A DNA stretch of 64,000 bases, taken from positions 82,406,001 through 82,470,000 of the forward strand of contig JAZBRS010000020.1 in NCBI GenBank assembly GCA_037176725.1, given 5' to 3'. Every line of letters begins with the position of its first letter. The first letter of the stretch is position 1. Source of the stretch: Posidonia oceanica. Lineage: Eukaryota; Streptophyta; Magnoliopsida; Alismatales; Posidoniaceae. This document shows, in pieces, positions 44,048 to 55,337 of the stretch. The position numbers and the translations under genes are program-made. The notes under the pieces were generated by a model. The model did not search any database. It saw only the letters and a list, made by a program, of their open reading frames with translations, and was not told where the DNA came from.

Positions 44048-47000
44048 TGTAGTAATCCTGAAATTCGGATCGTCCATGCACGATGCCAAAGCTCGTGTGT
44101 ACCGATCGGAACTAGGTTCACTATATGCGGGTGAATCCGAGGAGGAAACTCGACTCAAAAGACACTGAAAACAGGGACAAAAATCAAAGGGAAAAAGGAA
44201 AAAGGGAGTCGCCACCTAATTTTATTAAAATCGAAAAAACTAGGAAAAGTGGATAAGGAACATGCAAGGAAAGCTAATGTAAATAGAAAGCATGCGAAAA
44301 CAATGCAAATGCGTGACACAAAGTCGATGCAGCCCAAAGAAGGGTAAGGATTCCTGTTACGTGCAGGGAAGGTGTTAGGCACCCCCGACACGCTCGAGGA
44401 ATCGGTCTTTCTAGGCTTTCTCGCTCACATGTTCAGGAATGTCGGCAATTGCTTGCCTTTTATTGTATGCCCGAGGGCGATGGATGCTATGCATGCCTAA
44501 TGCTTTAAATGCCTAAGTGCCTGAAAGCTATGTAGAGGGGAACTAAACGTGCAACCTATAGGCTCAGTAATGCTGCTAGGGTTCCGAATGGGCAAGCCCT
44601 GTCTTGTAAGAACACCTAGGCAGTAAGCATCACTGCCCTAATGCAGATGTAGGCGGAAGAGCAAAACGGCGGTGAAACATGCAATGTGATGCGACATATA
44701 GCATGGGTTTACAAAGGATGCAAGCTTTGCAAATATGCCAGAAATCAAATTAAAACAAGAAACGCGATAAAGCGACGGTAAGCGAAGCTTAGGAAACTAG
44801 CATGCAAGCAAATGAGCTAAAGGGGCGAAATGCAATGCGGCAAACGGAGGATAACAGCTGCTGTATGGCCTACAGTGTGGGTTGCCGGCCTTTTGGGCAA
44901 CCAAGCTAGTCGCCTGTAGCATAGCAGCCACACAGGTCACCTCCAGAGGCGGCAGCTAGACCATGCAGAGTTCAGATAGCGCATTAACGCCCCGGCAAAG
45001 CTAGAAAATTTAATCAAAACTAGAAAACGATTGCATGGCAGTACAGAAGACATGCCAGAGAAATAAATCATGCAAGCGAAATGCAAATGCGGTCGTGACG
45101 CAAGGCGACAAAGCAAGGGCAAAGGGACTGCCTGAAACAGGGCTTAGCCGTCGGTCACAGAGGTGGCTATGCAAGTCGTCTCCCTGACAGGCGGTAGCCC
45201 TTGCTGCAGACCTTCCAAACAGCAAACTTAAGCGAGCGATTATGCTATGCAAATGACTTAGAAACATGCAAATGATTACATGCAACTAAAGATGGCATAT
45301 CAGGGTATACATGCAAGCTAACAGATGGGAAAATGGGTGCATGGGTTGCCAGCTACGGCGGCCCAAAGGTGGCCGGAGGAACTGTCGGATTTGCAGTTGA
45401 GTTGTCGTCGTAGACGGTGGCTCAACCTGCAAGCCCATGTTCTAGACAGCCAACTTCTGGGCTAGATCTGGAACCCATGCTAGGCGAAACTTGGAAACTA
45501 ATGATGCAAACTTGCAGAGGAACAAACCACGAGTGCAAAGAAGTAAATAGCAAGTCAAACGGGGGTCTAGGCAACGAGGTACGCTGGTGCAAAGTCAGGC
45601 CGACGGTCTGTTGGGTTGCAGTCAGTCACCCCTTGGAGAGGCGGCCCGACTACAAACCAGCTGACCGGACAGCCAACTTTGGAGCCAAGCCCTGCTCCCG
45701 ACACACAAGCAAACATAGATCTAAGCATACACAGTTATAGACTAAACATCCACGCATGCATAGCAACAATCAGAAAGCAAAAAGAAGGCCTAGGCCGTCG
45801 GGGATGCCGGCCTAAAGTCGGGCCGACGGCAGCTGCTCTGCAGTTGGCTGTCGCTCGAAACAGCGCCCAACCTGGAAGTCCAGTGGACTTTGCCAGTGAG
45901 CTATGCTCTCCACGCGACGGGGAAGAGGCCGGTGATGATCGAGGAACGTCCGCGACATTCCCATGATCCTAACCATGCCTTTGGCATGGTGGGAGGTGGC
46001 TTGGATCACTCCACCCACCTCAGCTCCTTTTGCGCCGCCGTGGCTATCAGAGGCCGGCCGCTCATGCGGCCAACGACCCAAGAGCTAGGTTGGGAAGCGT
46101 TGCGAGGTAAGGGGGATGCTTGGGAGTGATCGTTGGACGAGGAGAGGGGCCGACCCCCATTTTCCCGTCTCCGTTGGAGCTTGCCGGCGAAGCCGTGCCA
46201 CCACAGCCGTTGGCACGGCTGAGGGTGCAAGGAGGATGGTGGCCAAGGCGCTGCGAGGGGAGGAGGTCCAAGAACGTTCCCATACCCTCAGGCATGCAAG
46301 AGGATCAGAGATCCTACCTCAATTAGCTCGCCAGAGTTGCGGCCAAGGAGGTGGAAGACGCTTTGCCGGTGCAAGTTTGGAGGCCAATTACGGGCGGAGG
46401 AGGGCACGGCGTTGCTCGCCGAAGGTGGGGATCACTCGAGGGGACATCCAGGATTGCACAGGTGCTCTCAGAATGCAAATGCGAAGGCTAGAGAGTGGGT
46501 GAGATTGTGTCGAAGTTGCTGCCACGAAGTGGTTTTGTTCAAAGAGGAGAGAAAAGGGGAAGCGACGGCGTGGCAGATAGAGGCCAGAGGCGAGCTGTAA
46601 GGGGCTATGAGAGGGCACGGGAGCCAAAGGCGGTCAGATGCGGTGGTTGGGGGGACGACGAAGTCGTCGGTGGCAGGCCGATGGCAAGGGATTCGACGGA
46701 GTGGTAGTGAGGGGGTGAGTTCGTGGGAAGGCCGCCGGCAGAAGACGGTGATCGGTGGCAGGGAGTAACTCGCATTTGGCACGTAGTGCGTGGCCTTAGC
46801 GACGAGTAACTCCGGATGGGACGGGTGTGGCAGGTGGCAACGACCGGCGATGGCCACATGGGCAATCTTGGGCAGTGGACTGAGTTACTGTCCAGTTGCC
46901 GCAACACATGGCGTCTGACACAGTCGCCACTCAAAGTTGCGACCAAGTCCAGTCATCTGTGCATGCAGCGCCAGAACGTGCAAGTCAGTGGCTGGGCTGC

Positions 47001-47157
47001 AAATGGGCTTGGGCTTAGGTTTGATTATGATAATGAGTTGGGCTTGAGAAAAAAGGTGGTTTTGGGTTGGATTTGGGTTAGGTTTTGCACTACCTTCCTC
47101 TGAGCCAACTTCTAGCAATTTTCCACCTAAAAGGTCTATCAAAACAAGGTATCTACA
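44048..47157 (-). mobile_element. 5' LTR of element D
   Basis: 3110 bp, TGTAGTAATCC...GTATCTACA on the plus strand. It matches the LTR at 24395-27526 along its whole length, with mainly transitions. Conserved blocks at about 44348-44422 and 44562-44640; primer-like word GAGTCGCCACC at about 44206. The outer 190 bases are duplicated to the right. Confidence 0.95.
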
Positions 47158-47599
47158 GAGAGTAGATAATGGAATAATCAAGATAATGCACACGTAAGTC
47201 GAGGTGGAATAGTTGTAAGATTATGGGTGTAAAATTTGTTTAGTGTAAAAGATAGATTCTTCCATAATCTATCTAACGTTGGAGCGCTAGAACGTGCAAG
47301 TCAGTGGCTGGGCTGCAAATGGGCTTGGGCTTAGGTTAGATTATGATAATGAGTTGGGCTTGAGAAAAAAGGTGGTTTTGGGTTGGATTTGGGTTAGGTT
47401 TTGCACTGCCTTCCTCTGAGCCAACTTCTAGCAATTTTCCACCTAAAAGGTCTATCAAAACAAGGTATCTACAGAGAGTAGATAATGGAATAATCAAGAT
47501 AATGCACACGTAAGTCGAGGTGGAATAGTTGTAAGATTATGGGTGTAAAATTTGTTTAGTGTAAAAGATAGATTCTTCCATAATCTATCTAACGTTGGA
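46968..47599. repeat. 316-bp tandem duplication across the outer edge of element D
   Basis: Copy 1 runs about 46968-47283 and copy 2 about 47284-47599. Each holds the last 190 bases of the LTR, the GAGAG duplication and about 121 bases of MITE. Within copy 2 the LTR end is at 47473. Only a few single-base differences separate the copies. The duplication came after D inserted. Confidence 0.92.
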
Positions 47600-47745
47600 T
47601 TCTCAAACAACGTATAAAAGCATAATCAGTTTTGTCTCAGTTAACGTGCAAAAGCAGTCACGTCATAACCTGTTTGGTTCAACTATTGCACAAAATCTTG
47701 ATTATTTCAGTATCTACAAGGCTAAAATCTGAACCAAACAGGTCC
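47158..47745. mobile_element. Right part of the Tourist-like MITE
   Basis: Ends ...GAACCAAACAGGTCC at 47745, followed by TAA at 47746-47748, which matches the TAA before the left end at 24363-24365. The reverse complement of the end (GGACCTGTTTGGTTCAGATT..., then GTAGATACTGAAATAATCAA) pairs with the left end read across the D insertion (GGGCCCATTTGGTTGAGATT..., AGTAGATAATGGAATAATCA) for about 60 bases. A TAA duplication and GGGCC-type termini fit PIF/Harbinger-derived Tourist elements. Without D and the 316-bp duplication it is about 296 bp. No coding region. Confidence 0.82.
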
Positions 47746-47748
47746 TAA

Positions 47749-47893
47749 GAAGTAAAACAATCCAATCTTTTGCAACTCTCACATGGTGACAACATTGTAA
47801 AAACATAGAAAAAATCTAAGTCCTTTACAATTTACACTCAGACTCTTCTAAATAAATTTTAGTATTAAAATCTAAAAATATGGTATGAGTTTC
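47749..47893. other. Short unassigned AT-rich stretch
   Basis: Sequence between the MITE and the Tekay LTR. It should be the host DNA that continues the copia remnant left of the MITE, but no copia coding similarity is evident. Confidence 0.4.
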
Positions 47894-50028
47894 TGTAACG
47901 ACTCGAGTCGCCACTCACAAGATTCATTAGCCCAAATAACTTTAAACATACACAAATTCTAAATTTACAAATAATTACAGGCTAATAGAACTAATTTCTG
48001 CCAAGAACCTGCAGTGGATAGCTACGTGACTCCAACTATGTGCATTATAAATGCAAACTGCTACTCGCCTGCACCTACAACTGAAACCACAAGGAAAACA
48101 CGTGAGTGACTAGAAATATCACCCAGCACACATCCCACGAAAAACCACGTCAAATCGGAATAAAACCTCATTACGGAAATAAACCAGATCCAAGCTCAAT
48201 CCAAAATCATTTATCATTTAATTTCATTTAAATCATTTTCTCCAAAGCCATAAGTCATTCCAATGAAATCATTATTTATTTCAAAGCTCAGTTATCAAAT
48301 CACAGCCCATTGCCCAAAACTCGGCAATTGCCACAACGCCGCAAGGGCGAAAAAACTCAAGGCCCACTCTAGTCAAAAACCTCAAACCATAAGTCACACG
48401 GGCAGAAAACACAATGAGTCGTGTTGCTTGGCACCAAGCAACCAACTTTGGCCCACAAGCAGTCGCCAAGGCGCACTGCACTGCCACGGACACCCATCCT
48501 ATGGAGGAGCGTGCCCGTTTGTGGAGGAGCGTGCCCGTCCCGGCGTCCTCCCACCTGAAGGTGCCTCAAAAGCAATCTCCACTTGGGAACTACTTACCCC
48601 ACCTAGGTAAACTATCCTCACTCGGGACAAGACCACAGGACACGCACTATCAGCGTCCAAAACTCAGCGCACGAACCTCTCAAGGCTCCTCAGCATCCAA
48701 AGGTGAGTCTAGGTACCCATAGCAACTAGGGTATCACGTCCAGCTACGTAGGAGTATCATACCTCCCGTGTCCGCTGCCACGATACCACTAGGTACGGAC
48801 GACACCTCGACAAAACTCCTTTGAAAACACATCCACATTTTCCTAAAAACTCATTTTCAAAATTATTTTCATACCACTCGATAATCCTAAAAAATAATAC
48901 AATAAATAATGTTAATTACACTAATTAAAAACCATCTAAAAGCACCCCTGGAATAGACTCAGGGTTTGGTTCGGCAGACCGAAATAATTCGATTGATCGG
49001 ACCAGGGACCTGTGTCCACTTCCAGGTTCAGGTTCGGCAGACCGAAAACATTCAGTCGACTGGACCCAGGACTTGTCATGCCGAGAGCTAAATCGACAGA
49101 CCGATTGGATTCGATCAACCGAACTTGGGCTCAAAGGCATACTTAGGAACATATTAGGCATACTGAAGGAAACCGGCATACCGAACCAGGCGATTGTTTG
49201 AAAAATAGAGGGCTAAGACCCAAAATCTCAAAAATTCGATCCACCAACACATCCAACCAAAACCAACATACAATATATCAAAATGAGCGTTTTGAAACAA
49301 GGAATCATTCAACACCAAGATCGCACAATTCCATGGCATAAAACGCTCAAAATCCTTAATGGACTATTAATTGAATAGTATAAACCAAAACTAAATAGCT
49401 TGGATTAAAAACCACATATTCATCCTAAAATCATGAAATCACTTCTATCATGCAAGAATCATCACAAAGAACACAACCATGTCATTATTAAGCTATTTAG
49501 AGGAGAAAAGTGAGGTGTGCTCCTTCAAGACGGGGTACACCCACTGTCTTCTTCGGCGACGACCACCTCAGCCTCCGGCAACTACCCACGATTCCAGGCG
49601 CCTCGAGACCTTCCTCAGAGCTTGCTCGACCACTGGAAGAAGACCGGAGACCACTCGAGCTCGAGATCACTGCACCCACCTCACAGCCACCCATCGCGCC
49701 AAGTTAAACCATCGGAGAGGGGAAAACGAACCCAACTCAACACTGTGAAGCTCGACTCACCTTCACCGGCGCTCGATCACAGGGGAGGAGTTCGTCGACA
49801 ATGTCACCTCTTCAGGACGGCCCAACGCTCATAGGGTAGGGGCGATCTCCGGGTGGAAAGCTCCAACACTTCGCCACCGATTCGCTCGCACACACAGAGG
49901 AAAGGAGGAGGAGGAGAAGTTCGGGGGAGGGTGGAAGGAGAAGGAAGAAGGAGGAGTGAGGAGGAAAGGAGGAGGAAGGAGATGGAGGAGAGGATAAGCT
50001 CGGGAAAAGGCATATGTCCGCTGACATG
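47894..50028 (-). mobile_element. Tekay-type chromovirus 3' LTR, left segment
   Basis: Begins TGTAACGACTCG at 47894. The LTR resumes at 54877 and ends GGGTGTTACA at 55337, so the full LTR is about 2.6 kb without the inserted solo LTR. TGTAAC...GTTACA ends and the integrase/chromodomain to the right identify Tekay/Del. The stretch 48060-48150 aligns in reverse with the LTR piece at 7955-8956. Repeated TTCGGCAGACCGAAA motifs lie at 48950-49200. ORFs in it are not conserved. Confidence 0.8.
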
Positions 50029-50214
50029 TGTAGACACCCCATTTTGACATGCTCAATTGGTGGTTCTCTTTGAAACCCTTTTCCAAGCCCAAAACAGCAC
50101 CCATTTTCAAGCCCAAAACCCTAGGAAAACTCTAGGTTTGCACTCTCTTAAACCCTAGGTTAAACCCTAGGTTAGCACTCCTAAACCCTAGGTCAAATCC
50201 TAGGTTAGCAAGCC

Positions 50215-50990
50215 AAGCCCTTCTCCTTCTTTCTTTTCTTCTGTTCTTTTCCTTCTTCTTCTCCTTTCTTTCTTTTTTTCTCTCTTTCTCCCCTTCTTTT
50301 TCTCCTTTTCCACCCTCTTTTCCAAGCCCAAGCCCACCTTTCTTAATCTTTTCTTTTCTTCTTCTTCTTTCCTCCTCCTTTCTTTTCTCTCTTTTTCTCC
50401 TTCTTTTTCTTTCTTTTTCTCCTTCTTTTCTTTTTTTCACACTCTAGCAGCACCTTCTGCTCCTCACCTCTTCTCTTTCTTTTATTTTATTTTATTTTGT
50501 TTTATTTTTTTTTCTTTTTCTTTTTCTTTCTCTCCTTCCTTCCCTTCCTTCCCCTCCTCTTTTCTTTCTTTCTTTTTTTCTTTCTTTCTTCCCACCTCAG
50601 CCCAAGCCCAACTGCTCCCTTCTTTTTTACCTCTTTTTCCTTTTTTGGGCCTAGCACGTTTCCACCACCTTTCTTCCCTTTTTTCTTCTCTTCTTCTTCT
50701 TCCTTCCTCCTCCTTTCTTTCTTCCTTTCTTTCCTTTTCTTTTACTTTTTCCTTCTCTTCTTTTGGGCCCAGCCTAGCAGCCCTCTCATTTTTTTTTCCT
50801 TTTTTCTTTTTTCCTCCCTCGGGCCCAGCCCATTTCTCCTTCCTCCTCCTTCTTTTTTCTTTCTTTCTTTCTTTTCATTTTCTTTCTCTCCCGCCATCTG
50901 CCACCTCCTCCTCCTTATCTGCCACCTCCTTCTTCTTCTTCTTCCTTCTTCTTCTTTCTTCTCCTTCTTATCCCACCACTTACTCCCTCT
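50215..50990 (+). repeat. Long polypyrimidine tract in LTR E
   Basis: Nearly uninterrupted CT-rich sequence (TTCTTTCTTTCTCC words) with islands of CCCAAGCCCA. Shorter equivalents exist in LTR F at 56185-56390 and 57515-57720. ORFs here encode only Phe/Ser/Leu runs and are not genes. Confidence 0.85.
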
Positions 50991-52339
50991 CCCATCCACC
51001 ACTTACTTCACTAACTTCCCACTCAAAATCCACCCACAATTCTCGCTCACACACACAGACACAACCTCCCCTCTGCACAACCGACTCCACTGCTGAATCC
51101 CTCTCCCACTTGCCTCAACCCTACACCTCCTTTCCCTCAGCATCCTCAGCAGCACCACCGCATTCTGACACACCCCCTGCATCCAGAATTCGTCTCCCCA
51201 GCACCCAGAACCCAAGCTTTTCCCGCAGCAACCAGAAACCAACCCCCACTGCAAATTCACCTCACCCAGCCACCCACGCGCCCCAGAGCCTTTCACCATC
51301 TTCCTGGAGTCACCATGATCCCAATGAGGGATCCACAGCAGCAGAGAGAGCTACATAGCCCGAGTTCTACTAGAATTTCCACAGTCCACCCAAAAATCCA
51401 CTCTTCTGCTCTAAGCATCCAAACCAGCATCTGGAGCATCCCTAGATCCTCTGCAACTCGTCTAGATCCCATCGCAGCTCGCTTGGACCCTCGCGCGCCC
51501 CTGCGAGCCACTGCCGCACAGCAGCACCCACCACATGTTGCTAGCCCGCTCCAACCTCCCACGCAGGTAACTGAGCTTGTATTTAAATTCCTAGCATGCA
51601 TGCGTTGCTTCCCAGCATTTTACTTTACTTTTTTGCGCTTTATATCGCTTTTTGAGCTCCACCGTGAGCTCCTTCTTCCTCAGCGACAGCAGCCTCCGCC
51701 AACACCTGTTCGGCGTTCCAGGCCGTCGCAGCCCCTCTGCTGCTTGCTGGCAGCTCCGCCTCGACTCCAGCAACTCCCTCCGTCGCCTCCCAGTAGCAGC
51801 AGCAGTAGCTCCCACCGCCCGTTGCCTCGTCGAACTTCTCTGCAATTTTTGCAGAGGTCGGCCGACAGCTTTGCAGCCCTCCGCGCGCGGCTCGTGCCAC
51901 CGAGACCTCCGCAGCACCTGTCCGCAGCCTCCGGACCTCGCCACAGCAGCCGCAGCCCATTGGAATCGCCGCGCAGCAGTCTTTTTCTCCGACGACGTTC
52001 TGCAACGTTGCCGCACTCCCAGCTAGCTCCGCTCCTTTGGATTGCTCCCCGAGCACCGTCGGACCTCCAGCAGCTCAGCCCAGCACCGCCCGAGCACTGC
52101 AGCCGCTTCCAGCACCCGCTCCGCCTCCAGCCACCTCTACAGCAACCAGTCGACGTCGGCAGACCGCCTCCGGCACCGCCACGCGCCATCGAGACCACCG
52201 CCGCACTCCTATGCACCGCCTCCAGCTCCCTAGGCCATCAGCTTGGCCAGCCGCCTGCTGGATCGCTGCCGCAGCTCCGCCTTCTCCGACGTAGTGCTGC
52301 AGTGGCCCGTGTTTCACTGTAGTACTGTAGTGATTTAAG

Positions 52340-53880
52340 TTAAATAATTTTAATTTTAGTTAGTTTCATGCATTGCATTAAGGCCCCCATGTTTATTTAT
52401 GTTTGCATTTAGGTCCTTGCATCAATTGAAAATCATTTAATTCTGCATTTAACTATATTGCATTAAAATAAAGTACTGCATGTTATTATATTTGCATTTC
52501 AGTCCAATTTTAGCTTAAGTTATTTAAGTTTGTTTGTATGCATTGCATCTAGGCCCTTATGTTTATTTATGCTTGCATTTAGGTCCTACATCAATTAAAA
52601 GCATTTAATTCAGCATTTTAACTTTATTACATTACATTTAAATTCCATGTTTTAATTTATTTGCATCTAGATCCTTAATTAATCACAGCATGCATTTAAT
52701 TTTAGATTTTTTACATTACTGCATTGCATTTGCATCCCTAGCTTTTAATTTGTTTGCATTTAGGTCCTTAATTAATCACAGCATGCATTTAATTTTTTAG
52801 TTTTATTTTACTGCATTGCACTTGCATCCCTAGCTATTAATTTATTTACATATTAGTCCTGCATCAATTAATCATTCATTTAACTTGCATTTTAGACTTT
52901 ATTGCATTACTTTAAAACCCAGCATGTTCTGAAAATTGCATTTAAGTCCAGTAACATGTTTACATGTGATTTAAATGTGATTTTCTTAGTCTTATTGCAT
53001 TGTAAATAAGTCCAAAAGGTTTTGATTATTACATTTTAGTCCAGTTTGATTCAAACTGTGATTTAAATGTAATGTTTCAACCTTATTACATTGCAATAAA
53101 ACCTTGCAATAAAGCCTAGCAATAAAGCCTAGCAAGTTACATTGCAATAAAGCCTAGCAAATGTAATGTTTGAGTCCTTTAATTGCATTCTTTTTTTAAC
53201 TGCATAGCATTGCATGTTAATTTTGCACTTTATTTAATTGCATTAAGGACTTGCCTACATCTAGAAGTCTTTTAATTGCATTTCTAAAGCTAATTTGGCA
53301 TTGCATTTTAATCTTGCATTAAACTTTAATTGCATATAGGTCTTGCCTGCATCTAGAAGTCACTAAATGTTACTTTTTTAACTTCATTGGCATTGCATTT
53401 GCATCCTGCATCTGCATATAAGTCCTGCATGCATTAATCTTTTCTTTTAATATCATTTAGCTACCATGTTGCACTGCAATCATATACAACAGTCATTTGA
53501 ATTGCATATTAGCTCAAATCTTAATTGTTGCATGCTTTAATTATTATCATTGCATTGCACATCATCTGACATGTTTTCCTGCATTGCATATAGGCCCACA
53601 TGTTGCATGCATTCACATTTTTAGCCCTGCATTGCATTTAAACCCTATAGTTTCCTTTTATCGCATATATGTCCCTACCTTTTGCCACATCATTGCATAT
53701 AGGTCCCTGTAGTTTCTTAAAATTGCACTTAGGTCCCTACATTTGCATTCTTACATGCATAGCACCCCCATAGCATTGCATATAGTTCCCATGCATCCAT
53801 TTAGGCATTGTTAGTCTCCTAACATATAAGACACCTTGCATTGCACACACATAGGGCTAATTTGCACTTAGACTCCTGCC
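52340..53880 (+). repeat. Degenerate GCATTTAGGTCC repeats in LTR E
   Basis: The word TTGCATTTAGGTCC or TTGCATATAGGTCC recurs every 50-130 bases for 1.5 kb, separated by AATTAATCAC and CATTTAATT words. The same kind of repeat fills about 58930-60480 of LTR F, so it is an old feature of the family. Confidence 0.8.
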
Positions 53881-54876
53881 TAGTCCACTTTTGTTGGCCC
53901 TTGAGCCATCTGACTTGAAACCTGAATAACTTTTGATCGGACTGTTGGATCTTCACGATCTAACTATCCTGGTCTTCCTGGTTGGATGATCTTTCATTCT
54001 AACCAAAGTTATCTCAGATCAAGCCTCAGATCCTCAGGATAAGCCCATCTAAATCACTGCACAGCACTCATTGCCTTATCATTTGCATTGCATGCATTGT
54101 TTTCGCAATCTGCTTTCTCATGCATGTAGATTAGGCTTTGTCGCCCCAGCTTTTGTTTTCTTTGGCATATCGCCTGCATTGCACCATTTTCTGCACCCAC
54201 TTTTGTTTTCCTTTGCATATTGCTTGCATTGCACTGTTTTCCGCCCCAGCTTTCGCTTTGCTTTGCATGTCGCTTGCATTGCATGTTTTCCTCGCTGTTT
54301 TATTTTATCGCCTGCATTTGCATTAGGGCGATGATGCTTATTGCCTAAGAGTTCTCACGAACCAGGGCTTGTCCATTCGGAACACTAGCCACATTGCTGA
54401 GCACATAGATAGCACGTTTAATTTCCCATGCATAGCATTCAGGCATCTAGGCATTTAGGCATTAGGCATGCATCTTTTGGCATATGCGAGCGAGTTAAGC
54501 CTAGAAAGACAGATTCTCGGACATATCGGGGGTGCCTAACACCTTCCCCGTGCGTAACAGGAGTCCTTGCCCTGTCTCTTGGCACGCAATGACCATATTG
54601 CCCTTATCCTTGGCACGAGTCACATTTGCATTCTTTCTTTCTTTCTTTTTGGCATGATTTATCATGTTTCCCCTGGTTTTCCTTGTCTCCCAACTTAATA
54701 GACATGGTGGCGACTCTGATTTGTCTTATCTTTTCTTCTTCCTTTTCTGCCAGCATTTCCGAGTCGAGTTTCCTTCCTCGGATTCAGCCGCATATAGTGA
54801 ACCTAATGTCGATCGGTGCACACGAGCTTTGGCATCGTGCATGGACGATTCGATATTTCAGGATTACTATAACATG

Positions 54877-55337
54877 CAGAGCTGAGCAGCGTACGCATGA
54901 GAGAGAGAGAGATGGATGTGGAGTGCGGAAGACGTGAGTTGCTGGGCATGCAGATTTATAGGCACAGCTCAGGAGACTGCAGACACATGGATGCCAACCA
55001 TTCCGTGCAAATGCAGGATCTCGCACCCTCACCAACCAGCACCAACTCCACAAAACATGCTGTAGCAATCGCACTTCTCCAACAGTGCAGGGTGGGGTCC
55101 ACATGCAGAATCTTGCACAGGCATCAACCCACTTTGCACAACACACCTACAAAGGACTAGAATGCAAATATAATAAAAGATTGGGATAGAAGGACAACAA
55201 AGCTAGGGACCAAACCAAAAGTCGGTCCCACCAACACACCACAGAAAGAGCCACATGGGCCAATAACACCCATCTACAGTTAAAAGAATTCACTGAATCT
55301 ATATAATTACAAGGGAAATGAATTCCTGGGTGTTACA
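54877..55337 (-). mobile_element. Tekay-type chromovirus 3' LTR, right segment
   Basis: Continues the LTR after the solo LTR E. The minus strand starts TGTAACACCCAGGAATTC at 55337. A polypurine-like AAGGTGGTTAGGA (minus strand, 55338-55350) precedes it, so this is the 3' LTR of an element that extends to the right. Confidence 0.8.

Larger units (their letters stand above)
24395..47157 (-). mobile_element. Complete Tat/Ogre-like Ty3-gypsy retrotransposon (element D), 22.8 kb
   Basis: Bounded by LTRs at 24395-27526 and 44048-47157 and by the 5-bp target duplication GAGAG (24390-24394 and 47158-47162). The order on the minus strand is 5' LTR, primer site, leader, gag, protease, linker, RT, RNase H, a second RNase H of archaeal type, integrase, a plant-mobile-domain-like ORF, tandem hairpin array, polypurine tract, 3' LTR. 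The dual RNase H, great length, long leader and repeat-rich 3' region identify the Tat/Ogre lineage. Without the nested solo LTR it is about 21.2 kb. The reading frames carry many TAG stops and several shifts, so it is not autonomous now. The first 205 bases of the two LTRs differ at about 11 sites, all transitions, so the insertion is not recent. Confidence 0.93.
50029..54871 (+). mobile_element. Tat/Ogre-like solo LTR (element E), 4.84 kb
   Basis: TGTAGACACCCC at 50029 to GGATTACTATA at 54871 (end mutated from CTACA), with target duplication ACATG at 50024-50028 and 54872-54876. No primer site follows, so it is a solo LTR. Internal order: CCCTAGG-rich start, a 770-base C/T-rich tract, a GC-rich section to about 52310, repeated GCATTTAGGTCC units, then the conserved 3' blocks GTTGGATC hairpin (53944-53964), GCTGAGCAC (54396-54404) and CCTAGAAAGA...AACACCTTCCCCGTGCGTAACAGG in two parts (54498-54564). 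It interrupts the Tekay LTR. Confidence 0.9.

Noticed and set aside
50497..51358. Phe/Ser-rich ORFs of about 200 codons that look like membrane proteins
   Set aside because: They come from a polypyrimidine tract in LTR E and have no conserved motif.
51315..52322. 335-codon Pro/Ser/Arg-rich ORF in LTR E
   Set aside because: Antisense ORFs of similar quality overlap it, composition simply reflects GC-rich sequence, and it lies inside a defined LTR. The corresponding section of LTR F has no equivalent long ORF.
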